Below, in pieces: positions 9,169 to 16,747 of a stretch of DNA of 35,488 nucleotides. The stretch is from Myxococcota bacterium (GTDB lineage: Bacteria; Myxococcota; Polyangia; GCA-2747355; JAKLHH01), in contig JAKLHH010000002.1 of assembly GCA_022710245.1 (NCBI GenBank), positions 1-35,488 on the forward strand, given 5' to 3'. The position numbers and the translations under genes were made by a program. The number at the start of each line of letters is the position of its first letter. Within the stretch, counting starts at the first letter, position 1. Under the pieces are notes generated by a model. That model saw only the letters and a program-made list of their open reading frames with translations. It did not search any database and was not told the DNA's origin.

Positions 9169-10188
9169 TCACGGCTGGAGCCTTACCAGAATGCTCTGCT
9201 GCTCGGCAACCCCGCTGACCGGGAGGGCGCTGACCCGCCCGAGCGGCGTCTTCGCCACGCGGAGCCTGGCCACCGCCTGCTCGACCTGCTCGGCGGTGAC
9301 CGGCCGCGCGCTGAAGAGCGCGTAGAGGCGGAGCTGGCCCGCCGTGTGATTGACGGCCAGGCGGACCGCCCTCGGCAGGGGCTCGTCGACCACGTCCGCC
9401 CGCACCTTGAGCGAGGTCCTCGCCGGCGGGTGCGGCTCGTACCACTTGATCGCCAGCTTCTCGTCGAGGCCGACCAGGAAGAGGTAGGGGAGCTCCGAGT
9501 GGTTGGTGTAGGCGAACTTGAGGATGTCGCTGATGCCGCAGGTCGTGCTGCTGGTGCTGGCGCTGCCGCTCGCGGGGTCGGTGACCGGCGCCAGGCCGGT
9601 CACCTGGGCCGGCAGGCCCGGGAGCTGGCGCAGGCAGAAGGCGCGGAGCCCGAGCACGCGCTGGGCGCTCCTGGCGGCGGGTCCCCGCGGCTGCAGCTCC
9701 TCGGGCCCTGCCACCTTCTCCTCCACCCCGCTGCCCGGCGGCAGCGTCACCGGCGAGCCCGTGCCGCTCGCCTCCACGGCGGCCGTCGGACCCGTCGTGG
9801 GCGGCTCGTGGCGAAGCGCGATCGGCAGCGCCACCGCGAGCACCACCCCGACGGTGGCGGCGGCGGCGATCCAGCTGAAGAGCCCGCGCCGCGCCGGCGC
9901 CGCGTCGGGGACCAGCCGCGTCCGGGCGAGCACCTCCACCCCGACCCGCTGCAGCTCGCCCTCGGAGGGGACCGCCAGCGCCTCCGGCCCGCCCTCGAGC
10001 AGACGGCTGGCGAGGACGATCTTGTTATAGCGGTGCTGGCAGGACGGGCAGCCGGCGAGGTGCTCGCGCAGGCGCTTCAGCTTGCGCGTCGGCAGCTCCT
10101 CGAGCAGCAGCGAGTCGATCTGCGCCGAGAAACGAGAGGTGCAGGGCGCGTGCATCAGGTCCTCCGACCGGGACGACTGCTGCGTCAT
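9169..10188 (-). CDS. Transmembrane anti-sigma factor with zinc-finger N-terminus
   Basis: This 339-residue protein has a zf-HC2-type anti-sigma domain at its N-terminus, with His43, Cys47 and Cys50 in HLAGCPSC and an upstream Cys16. One membrane helix follows at about 103-125, then a periplasmic part of some 210 residues. The periplasmic part contains the stretch LKFAYTNHSELPYLFLVGLD followed by a WYEPHPP strand. This resembles the DUF4384-like sensor domains that accompany caspase-type proteins; the match is by eye. Its ATG overlaps the stop codon of the ECF sigma gene (ATGA at 10188-10185), which is typical of a sigma/anti-sigma pair made in fixed ratio. It probably holds the sigma factor at the inner membrane and releases it on an envelope signal. 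Confidence 0.85.
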   Translation of the reverse strand: MTQQSSRSEDLMHAPCTSRFSAQIDSLLLEELPTRKLKRLREHLAGCPSCQHRYNKIVLASRLLEGGPEALAVPSEGELQRVGVEVLARTRLVPDAAPARRGLFSWIAAAATVGVVLAVALPIALRHEPPTTGPTAAVEASGTGSPVTLPPGSGVEEKVAGPEELQPRGPAARSAQRVLGLRAFCLRQLPGLPAQVTGLAPVTDPASGSASTSSTTCGISDILKFAYTNHSELPYLFLVGLDEKLAIKWYEPHPPARTSLKVRADVVDEPLPRAVRLAVNHTAGQLRLYALFSARPVTAEQVEQAVARLRVAKTPLGRVSALPVSGVAEQQSILVRLQP

Positions 10189-10868
10189 GGGGTCACCACC
10201 GCCGGCTCGCCGCGATAGCCCTCCAGGTAGCCCCGCGACTGCATGAACTTGAGGAAGCTCTTGCGCAGCTTCTTCTCCAGGGTGCGCGCCTGCATGTGGG
10301 AGAGGCTCGCGCGCTGGCCTGCCTCGACCTGGGTCTGCCGCTCCTCGAACCGCGCGAGGAAGAAGATCTTGGCGGCTGGCTCCAGCTCCTCGACGAAGCT
10401 GAGGTAGATGCGCGTCAGCTCCTGGCGCATGAACTCGGCCTCGCCCGAGGGCTCCGGCGTGCCTGCCAGCACCGGACCCACCTCGCTGGCGTCCTCGAGC
10501 GCCAGCTCGCCGGCGTCCGCGTCGCGCACGAGCTGGCTCATCGCCACCTCCCGGCGTCGCATCTCGCTCAGCACGAGGTTGCGGGCGATCGCGGTCAGGT
10601 AGGCGCGGTAGGGGGTGAGGCCGTCATAGGCCAGGCGCGCCTGGTTGCCGAAGGCGCGGACGAAGGTCTCCTGCAGCGCGTTCTCGAGATCGAATGGCTG
10701 CTGGTAGCCGGCGAACCGCAAGGCGCGCCCCTTGCTCGAGAAGGTGAACCCGCGTGAGAGGAACGCGCCGATGATCGGCGCGTACTCCCGGTACACGGCG
10801 GCGAGCGCATCCGATTGCCCCAGCCGGAACTGCTCCAGGAGGCCCCGGTTGCTCGTCAGGAGAGTCAT
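10185..10868 (-). CDS. ECF-type RNA polymerase sigma factor (anti-sigma-coupled)
   Basis: This protein of about 227 residues has sigma region 2 at about 20-108 (FDLENALQETFVRAFGN and AYLTAIARNLVLSEMRRRE) and region 4 at about 160-215 (LEPAAKIFFLARFEERQTQVEAG). It lacks regions 1 and 3, as ECF factors do. Region 4 ends in an unusually basic helix (EKKLRKSFLKFM). I placed the start at ATG 10868, with GAGAG 5 bases upstream. The in-frame GTG at 10880 has no proper ribosome-site spacing. The gene is followed by the anti-sigma gene with a 4-base overlap and then the caspase/barrel gene, so the three probably form one regulatory unit. Target promoters are unknown; autoregulation is likely. Confidence 0.88.
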   Translation of the reverse strand: MTLLTSNRGLLEQFRLGQSDALAAVYREYAPIIGAFLSRGFTFSSKGRALRFAGYQQPFDLENALQETFVRAFGNQARLAYDGLTPYRAYLTAIARNLVLSEMRRREVAMSQLVRDADAGELALEDASEVGPVLAGTPEPSGEAEFMRQELTRIYLSFVEELEPAAKIFFLARFEERQTQVEAGQRASLSHMQARTLEKKLRKSFLKFMQSRGYLEGYRGEPAVVTP

Positions 10869-10901
10869 TATTGCTCTCACTCCCTATACGCCGATGCGGG
10901 G

Positions 10902-10917
10902 CCGGATTGTTATCCGG
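10902..10917. promoter_or_regulatory. Inverted repeat in the ECF sigma promoter region
   Basis: CCGGAT-TGTT-ATCCGG is a perfect 6-bp inverted repeat 34 bases upstream of the sigma start. On the minus strand GGATAAC, which overlaps it, is followed 18 bases later by CGTATA. This recalls the AAC...CGT pattern of ECF promoters, so the sigma factor may drive its own gene from here. The spacer is slightly longer than usual, which lowers confidence. Confidence 0.4.
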
Positions 10918-10983
10918 ACTTGCGAAACATCGCGGGAGGTGCCGATCGCTGCTCCGGTACGCCGCGCACGCTCCCGTGCGGCC

Positions 10984-12927
10984 TCAGTCAAAGACGAACG
11001 CGAAGAGGATGATCAGCGTGACGACCACCGCCACCACCAGGCAGGCCGCCGAAAGCAGTATGATCTTGCCATTCTTGGCCGCGCGACGGTCGAAGGACTG
11101 GCGCTCGCTCTCGAGCTGCGCGATCTGCGCCTCGCGGGCCTCGACGCCGGTCCGGGCCTCATCGATGCGACCGTAGAGCTCCTCCAGCTCCGGCCGGCGC
11201 ACCCGGTCAGCGTCGAGGAGGTGCCCCAGCTCCAGGAACTTGTCGACGATCTCTTTCTCCAGCCGGGCGACCTCGAGGGAGAGCTTGCGGTCCTCGGCGC
11301 CAACCTCGCGCTTGGCCGCCGCCAGCGTCTGCTTGACGGCGGCGAGATCCCGCTGGGCTGCCGCGAGCTTGCCCCGCCAGTCGGCGAGCTGGGTGCTCAG
11401 CTCGGCGATCGGCGGCTCGAGCGACCCCACCTCGGCGGCCGCTGCCTCGCGCTTCCGCTCCTGGTCTCCGATCTGCAGCGCCAGCTCGGCGGCCGACTGC
11501 TCCAGGTCTTCGCGCTGCTGCGGGCTCTTCGCCTTGGACGCCTCCACGCGGCGGCGATCCCGCTGCGCCACCTGGGTCTTCAGCGCCTGGTCCAGCGTGG
11601 CCAGCTTCTGGCGCGCCGTCCGCAGCTCCTCGTTTCGCTGGCCGAGCGCGGCCTGCAGCGCCGCCACGTGCTCCTGCGCGACGCCGATCCGGGCCTCGCA
11701 CTCCGCGCTTCGCTCCTGGCTGCTCTGCTCCTCGCCCTGCAGTCGCTCGGCGAGCGCTCCCTTGCCGCTCTCCGTCTGGGCCCGCTGGGCCTCGAGCGCG
11801 TGCAGCTGCTCCATCACCGGGTCCAGCGCTGGCGAGCGCAGCTCCAGCTCGCGGGCGCGCTTGCCGAGGTCGCGAAGGATCTCGCCGACGCGCTTCTCCT
11901 CGACGGCGATCTCCCGGCGGAAGGCGCCGATCACCGAGGAGCGCTTCATACGCGCGCCGAGCACCTTGAACACGTAGGGCAGCCCGCCGAAGAACCCCGC
12001 CGGCCCCTCGATCGGCATCGGCGACAGGCTCGCTGCTGCGGCGGCGGCGCTCGGACGCGGCCGCGGCCCGGCCGCGCCTCCCTCGGCAGCCGGCGCTTGC
12101 GGCGGGACGGCTGGCGGCGGCGGGACGGCTGGCGCCTGGGTCGACCGGGGTGGGAGAGCTGGCGGCGCGGAGGCGGCCGGCGTCCCTGGCAGCGGCGGCG
12201 GCGCGGTCTGCAACATCGTGGGCGGCAGCGCGGGCGGTGCTGGCCGCGTCGCGGCTGCTGGAGTCGTGGGCCCCTGCAAGACCGTCGGCGAGATGGCCGG
12301 CCCGGGAGGCGGCACCGGCGGCGGCGTACGCACCGGCGCGAGGGGCGCGGGCTGGGGAGACATGGCCCCCTGCATCAACGTCGGCGAGATCGCGGACGAG
12401 GCCGGGCGCCCGCCGCCGAGGGGCTCGACCGGCGCGGTGGGAGCGCGGCCGAGGGCGGTCCGGCGGGCCTCCAGCGGCGAGACCGGAGCGGGTGTCGCGG
12501 GGCTCGGCGGCGGGGCCGTCGGGGCCGCAGCCGTCGGGGTCGGGGCCGTCGGGGCCGATGCCGGCGGCGCCGGTGCCCTCGAAGCGGCGGTCGCGCCCGC
12601 TCCGCTCTGCGGCGGGGGCAACGGGGAGCCTGGCGCAGACGTGGGCGGGGTCAGCCGCGGAGCTCCCAGCGTGCGCGGCAGCTCGCCAGCGGCCGGCTGG
12701 TAGCCGAAGATCGTCTTCTTGGACGGCTCGCTCGCGCCGGCCGGCGGGCCGGGCGGCGTCGCAGCCGACGGGCCGGGGAGCCGTGTGGCAGCCGGCGGGC
12801 CGGACGGCCGCGTCGCGGCCGCGGTCGGCACAGGTGAAGCCTCACGGCTCGGCAGCCGCTTGCCGCAGAAGGCGCAGTGCGCAGCCTCGTCCTGCAGCTC
12901 CTGGGCACAGAATGGGCAGAATCGCAT
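10984..12927 (-). CDS. Zinc-ribbon, Pro-rich, coiled-coil tail-anchored protein
   Basis: This 647-residue protein has three parts. A zinc ribbon is at the very N-terminus (Cys4, Cys7, Cys18, Cys21; CPFC and CAFC). A disordered Pro/Ala-rich segment spans roughly residues 28-300. A long charged, Gln/Glu/Arg/Leu-rich coiled coil spans about 330-610. The last 25 residues form one membrane helix (AACLVVAVVVTLIILFAFVF) with almost nothing after it, so the protein looks tail-anchored in the inner membrane with the rest in the cytoplasm. In the disordered part Thr-containing motifs recur (SKKTIFGY near 69-76, ISPTLMQG near 180, ISPTVLQG near 212, LPPTMLQT near 234). They may be phosphorylation or docking sites. 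The function is not known. GGAGG lies 12 bases upstream of the ATG, farther than ideal. Confidence 0.8.
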   Translation of the reverse strand: MRFCPFCAQELQDEAAHCAFCGKRLPSREASPVPTAAATRPSGPPAATRLPGPSAATPPGPPAGASEPSKKTIFGYQPAAGELPRTLGAPRLTPPTSAPGSPLPPPQSGAGATAASRAPAPPASAPTAPTPTAAAPTAPPPSPATPAPVSPLEARRTALGRAPTAPVEPLGGGRPASSAISPTLMQGAMSPQPAPLAPVRTPPPVPPPGPAISPTVLQGPTTPAAATRPAPPALPPTMLQTAPPPLPGTPAASAPPALPPRSTQAPAVPPPPAVPPQAPAAEGGAAGPRPRPSAAAAAASLSPMPIEGPAGFFGGLPYVFKVLGARMKRSSVIGAFRREIAVEEKRVGEILRDLGKRARELELRSPALDPVMEQLHALEAQRAQTESGKGALAERLQGEEQSSQERSAECEARIGVAQEHVAALQAALGQRNEELRTARQKLATLDQALKTQVAQRDRRRVEASKAKSPQQREDLEQSAAELALQIGDQERKREAAAAEVGSLEPPIAELSTQLADWRGKLAAAQRDLAAVKQTLAAAKREVGAEDRKLSLEVARLEKEIVDKFLELGHLLDADRVRRPELEELYGRIDEARTGVEAREAQIAQLESERQSFDRRAAKNGKIILLSAACLVVAVVVTLIILFAFVFD

Positions 12928-13020
12928 GGTTGCGCGCGACCTCCGGACCGGCCAGCCACCCGGAGCACCGGATGTGCAGTGCTCTGGCCGTGGTCATGGT
13001 AGTGAGATCGCTGTGGGGTG

Positions 13021-14076
13021 TCAAACGACCGCGGGCTGATCGCCCCGTCGCTCGCGCGAGATCGCGCGCACGGAGGAGAGCCGGACCACCACCCGCTCTC
13101 GCCGCCCCACCTCATCCCCGCCGATCTGGAACGGCCGCGGGTCGGCACACTCGATGGAGACCGCGGTGCAGAGATAGTCGAAGATCCGCTCGTCCTCGAG
13201 CTCGCCGCGGAAGAGCGCGGGCAGCCGCGCCAGGATGCCGAGCGCGCCGACCTTGCCGACGCGGAGCTGGAAGCGGTCGCTGCGGTGGTCTGCCTGCGGG
13301 AAGAGCCGCAGCCCGAGGCCGTAGTGCGGGATGGTGGAGGCGGCCGCGATGGCGACCGTGCCCTGGTAGAGGATCCCGCCGCGCGGCACCGGCCGCCCGA
13401 GCGGACGCCCCTGCAGGTCGATGCGGCAGGTCGGGGCGCCGAGGTTGCGGATGGTCACCGCCGGCCCTGGCTCCAGCATGAAGCGCCAGAGCGAGCGCGT
13501 CGCCACCGTCACCGTGTAGCCGAGGGAGCCCTGCCCCAGCCCCTCGAGCGGGGTGTGACCGAGGCAGCGCTTGACCCGGTTGTAGTCCTCGAGGATCAGC
13601 GCGTCGAGCCCGAAGCCGGCGAAGGGGGCCAGGCGGCCGTCGACGCTGAGCAGCGGGAGCTGCTGCTCGGGCGCGCTCCGGGCGAGGGCGAGGTCAGCGG
13701 CGAGCCCGCTCGGCGTGGCGGCTGAGGCGCCGAGGCTGGTGGCGAGGGCGTTGCCCGTGCCCAGCCGCAGGATGCCGAAGGCCGGCGGGTGAGCCGGGCG
13801 CAGCGAGAGGATGTCGGTCACGCACTGGGTGAAGGTGCCATCACCGCCTCCGCAGAGCACCACGTCGTAACCGCGGTGGAGGATGGTACGCGCGATGAAC
13901 CGGGACTGGTCGGTGGAGCGCGAGACGAACACCGACTCGCCCTGGATCACCTGCCCGAGCTCCCGGATGATCCCCTCGCTCACCGCCCGGGCGTTGCCGT
14001 TGAGCACCACGGCGACTCGTCGTTCTCTGGGGGGGGTGGAGCGCTGGGCCTGCTGCTGAACAAGCTTCATCATCAT
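13021..14076 (-). CDS. Diacylglycerol/sphingosine-kinase-family lipid kinase
   Basis: The protein has about 351 residues and the DAGK catalytic signature. There is an early NGNAR motif (residues 26-30, the NP/NG phosphate loop), GGGDGT at 76-81 (nucleotide binding), and LRLGTGNALA at 103-112. The C-terminal half has the beta-rich fold of YegS/DgkB proteins (GSLGYTVTVATRSLWRF; SIECADPRPFQIGGDE). Such enzymes phosphorylate diacylglycerol or related lipids with ATP at the cytoplasmic face of the membrane; the lipid here is unknown. Three ATG codons follow one another, and I take the first (14076), which has GGAAGG about 6 bases upstream. A candidate promoter with a palindrome and a folded leader lie upstream. 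Confidence 0.88.
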   Translation of the reverse strand: MMMKLVQQQAQRSTPPRERRVAVVLNGNARAVSEGIIRELGQVIQGESVFVSRSTDQSRFIARTILHRGYDVVLCGGGDGTFTQCVTDILSLRPAHPPAFGILRLGTGNALATSLGASAATPSGLAADLALARSAPEQQLPLLSVDGRLAPFAGFGLDALILEDYNRVKRCLGHTPLEGLGQGSLGYTVTVATRSLWRFMLEPGPAVTIRNLGAPTCRIDLQGRPLGRPVPRGGILYQGTVAIAAASTIPHYGLGLRLFPQADHRSDRFQLRVGKVGALGILARLPALFRGELEDERIFDYLCTAVSIECADPRPFQIGGDEVGRRERVVVRLSSVRAISRERRGDQPAVV

Positions 14077-14102
14077 GGCTGACCTTCCGAGCAACTTGCG
14101 GA

Positions 14103-14140
14103 CCAGCGAGCCCTTGGCGGTATCGCCGCAAAATCGCTGG
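14103..14140 (-). promoter_or_regulatory. Structured 5' leader hairpin of the lipid kinase gene
   Basis: CCAGCGA (14103-14109) and TCGCTGG (14134-14140) pair perfectly over 7 bases. Inside lies a second perfect stem (GGCG 14116-14119 with CGCC 14124-14127, loop GTAT). On the minus strand this nested hairpin sits between the likely promoter and the ribosome site of the lipid kinase. It could affect translation or RNA stability, but it matches no riboswitch class I know. Confidence 0.45.
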
Positions 14141-14158
14141 AACCCGCAGATGACCTAC

Positions 14159-14195
14159 TTTGTACTACATGTAACCTTATGTACGCAACTGCGTA
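14159..14195 (-). promoter_or_regulatory. Promoter with overlapping palindromic operator for the lipid kinase
   Basis: On the minus strand TTGCGT (14188-14183) and TACAAA (14164-14159) are 18 bases apart, a plausible sigma-70 promoter in an unusually AT-rich patch. A perfect palindrome, TACGCA-AC-TGCGTA (14182-14195), covers the -35 box, which is where a repressor or activator would bind. Transcription would start near 14152. The palindrome is exact; the binding role is inferred. Confidence 0.5.
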
Positions 14196-14262
14196 GACGG
14201 TGACGCAGCTCCTCGGCATGGAACATGGAACGGCCTGATTCTATTAGCCCTGCCGCGCGCGG

Positions 14263-15777
14263 TCAGGGAAGGCGGTGTGCAGGCACCAGGGGCAGGATGG
14301 TTCGCAGCACGTAAGTCCGCCCGGCCCCAGTCTTTCCAGGTGTCTTCAGGAGGGTCGGGTCGCGGGTGAGGAGGTCGGGCCGCAGCGCGCCGACAACGCC
14401 CGCCAGCAGCTGCTTGGCGAGCTGGCGATCGCCGCCCTTCCAGGCCAGGTGGGCGCGGAGCCAGCCGCGAGGCCGCTCGGGGAGCCGGCTCACGGCCGCC
14501 TGGCAACGGGTATCGCAGGTCGGCGAGCGCGCCAGCTCTCGCTGCGCCCGCACGACGCGGGCCGCCTGCTCGAGGGTGGCGCGGGTGCGCTGCTGGTGCT
14601 GGCGCTCCACCGCCTCGGCGCGGCGGGCCTCGGCCTGCTCCCTCACCGCGAGGGCGCGCTGGCCCTGCTCGCGAGCTAGGTGCGCGGCGCCGAAGTGGTA
14701 GCGCGAGCTCCCCGGCTCGAGCTCGAGGGCGCGCTGCAGCGCCGTATGGGCCTCCGCCACGCGGCCTGCCTGCTGCGCGAGGAGCGCGAGCCCGAAGTGC
14801 GCGGCGGCCAGGCCGCGGTCGCGCGAGGCGGCGTACCCGTAGAAGCGGCGCGCGCAGTCGCTCCGCTCCGCGGCGGCGCAGGCGTCCGCCAGCCGGACGA
14901 GCAGGCGTGCGTCGCGGGGGAGCCCGTCGGCGGCCCGCCGCAGATCGTCGATCGCCTTCGCCGGCTGTCCGGCCTCGAGGAGCAGCTCGCCGCGCGCGGC
15001 GTGAGCCTGCGGCGAGTCGGGCGCGGCCTTGAGCGCACGCGAGGCCATCGCCAGCGCGTCGTCCCGCAGCCCGAGCGCGTGCAGGCAGCGAGCGAGCATC
15101 TGCAGCGCGTCGGCGTCCGCGGCGGAGCGCAGGGCGAGCGCCTGGAAGCGTCGCAGCGCGGCGAGCACGCGGCCGCTGCGGTAGAGGAGGTGTCCCTGCG
15201 AGCGCTGCAGCTCGACCGGCGGGAAGCCACGCAGGACAGCGCCGAGGAGCTCGATGGCGCCCTCGGTCGGCGTCGGGAAGAGCGACGGGTCGAGGAGGTT
15301 CGGCTCGGCGCCCGCCACCAGCAGCAGCGAGGCCTCGGCGCGCGGGCGAGCCCCCGCGGCGAGCAGCGCCAGCGCGTGGCCCATGCGCAGGAGCGGCTGG
15401 TCGCCGCCGACGGCGAGCGCCTGCTCCATCCGGCTCACCGCCTGCGCCGGGCGGCCCGCGGCCAGCGCGGCGCGGCCGGCCCAGTAGAAGACCAGCGGCG
15501 CCTCGCTGCGACGCGCGATGGCCGCGTCGAGCTGCCGGAGCGCGGCGGCCGTCTCGCCCCCCTGCAGCGCCACCAGCCCGGCCAGCGCGTCGAGCTCGGG
15601 GAGCGCGCGCGCCGCCCGGGCGCGATCGAGCGAGCCCACCGCCGCGACCAGCTCGCCATCCACCAGCTGGCCCACGGCGGCGGCGGCCCAGCGCCAGAGC
15701 TCCGCGCGTGGAGCCGCGCGAGCTGGCGAGGTGCCGGCGCCGAGGAGGAGAGCCAGGAGCAGAGGGAGTCGCCGCAC
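14263..15777 (-). CDS. Exported TPR protein
   Basis: This 504-residue protein has a signal peptide (MRRLPLLLALLLGAGTSPARA, cleavage near 21). Many TPR-like helical pairs follow over about residues 25-400, for example AALRRFQALALRSAADADAL and QTALQ-type units ending in LELEPGSSRYHFGAAH. The region around 355-410 is rich in Ala, Glu, Gln and Arg and probably forms a long helix. It should act in the periplasm as a protein-binding scaffold. The GTG at 15777 is the only start that gives a signal peptide, although its ribosome site is poor. The YbjN-like gene diverges from it across a 175-base spacer. No partner can be named. Confidence 0.8.
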   Translation of the reverse strand: MRRLPLLLALLLGAGTSPARAAPRAELWRWAAAAVGQLVDGELVAAVGSLDRARAARALPELDALAGLVALQGGETAAALRQLDAAIARRSEAPLVFYWAGRAALAAGRPAQAVSRMEQALAVGGDQPLLRMGHALALLAAGARPRAEASLLLVAGAEPNLLDPSLFPTPTEGAIELLGAVLRGFPPVELQRSQGHLLYRSGRVLAALRRFQALALRSAADADALQMLARCLHALGLRDDALAMASRALKAAPDSPQAHAARGELLLEAGQPAKAIDDLRRAADGLPRDARLLVRLADACAAAERSDCARRFYGYAASRDRGLAAAHFGLALLAQQAGRVAEAHTALQRALELEPGSSRYHFGAAHLAREQGQRALAVREQAEARRAEAVERQHQQRTRATLEQAARVVRAQRELARSPTCDTRCQAAVSRLPERPRGWLRAHLAWKGGDRQLAKQLLAGVVGALRPDLLTRDPTLLKTPGKTGAGRTYVLRTILPLVPAHRLP

Positions 15778-15952
15778 GCAGAGGATCAGAGCACACAGTC
15801 CCGCGCCTTGACAGGGTCGATGTGGAGGGCGCCGGCGAGCCGGCGGAAGAGCTTTTCCGCGGGGGCCGGGCTGTGCTAAATAGGGTCCTTCACACGATGC
15901 AACCGCGGTCGCCGCTCAGGGTGCGGCCGAGCGAACACGTCGAGGAGCGAAC

Positions 15953-16441
15953 ATGAACGTAGCGGAGAGGACGACCTGCGAGGTGATCGAGGGCGCGCTC
16001 AGCCAGAACAAGGCCTATCGCAAGGTCGAGGACAAGCTCTACGTGGTCAAGCAGGGCTCGAGCTACGTGATGATCAGCGTGGTGCCCTGGGGAGAGGACA
16101 AGGCCATCGTCCGCTGCGTCGCCCAGCTGGTGAAGGGGGTGCGGATGGAGGCGGGCCTCGCGCTGCAGCTCCTGCGCCTCAACGCGGTGCTGCGCTTCGG
16201 CGCCTTCGCCTACGTCTCCGACGGCGACCTGGTGCTCTTCCTCCACTCCATCCTCGGCGGTGACACGCTCGACCCGGAGGAGCTGATCGCCACCATCCGC
16301 GACGTGGCGCTCATCGCCGACGACTGGGACGACAAGATCATCGAGCGCTTCGGCGGGCAGCGCATGCAGGACCTGCTCGAGGAGACGGCGATCTCCCGCG
16401 CGCTCGCCACGGAGCCGGACGGCTTCTCCTGGGAGTCGTAG
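15953..16441 (+). CDS. YbjN/type III chaperone-like protein
   Basis: This 162-residue soluble protein has the alpha/beta layout of the YbjN and CesT-like peptide-binding chaperone family. An N-terminal helix is followed by a strand pair (KLYVVKQGSSYVMISVVPWGE), a helix LALQLLRLNAVLRFGAFAYV, the strand DLVLFLHSIL, and a final helix beginning with LDPEELIATIRDVALIADDW. In other bacteria the family includes type III secretion chaperones and the YbjN regulator, but many members have unknown roles, so no secretion link is claimed. The ATG has GAGGAG 5 bases upstream. It is a single gene, with a TPR gene diverging on one side and an ECF sigma gene converging on the other. Confidence 0.75.
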   Translation: MNVAERTTCEVIEGALSQNKAYRKVEDKLYVVKQGSSYVMISVVPWGEDKAIVRCVAQLVKGVRMEAGLALQLLRLNAVLRFGAFAYVSDGDLVLFLHSILGGDTLDPEELIATIRDVALIADDWDDKIIERFGGQRMQDLLEETAISRALATEPDGFSWES

Positions 16442-16496
16442 CACCTCACGGCGCTCGCCGCTTCCCTTGCTGTCTCGCTTGCCCAGACTCGCTATT

Positions 16497-16532
16497 CCAG
16501 ACGCTGTCCCAGACGCTGTCTCAGACGCTGTC
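16497..16532. repeat. 12-bp tandem repeat, three units
   Basis: CCAGACGCTGTC occurs at 16497-16508 and 16509-16520 and, with one change (T for the first C), at 16521-16532. The array lies in the 306-base convergent gap 16442-16747 between the YbjN-like and sigma genes. The same gap holds a 9-bp inverted repeat, CAATCGCGG (16661-16669) with CCGCGATTG (16701-16709), which might end transcription from either side. No gene is visible in the gap. Confidence 0.65.
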
Positions 16533-16747
16533 CCGCTTGTCCAGCGCGACCGGCAGCGTGTGGAGGGCGACCGCGCGAAGCGATTCGCCTTCATCGCGGA
16601 GCTCCTGGGGCGGCGAGCAGGGCAAATTATCGCGGAGCCGCCGCAGGAGGTGAGCAGGGCCAATCGCGGATCCTCGCGGCGCCGCTCCGGGATGAGACCG
16701 CCGCGATTGCTGGCGCGAGGTGAGGCGACGGTCCTGGTGAACGGACG

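Noticed and set aside
15808..15813. A perfect TTGACA upstream of the YbjN-like gene
   Set aside because: No -10-like sequence lies 16-19 bases downstream (the region is GCCGGC-rich), so it is not a convincing promoter.
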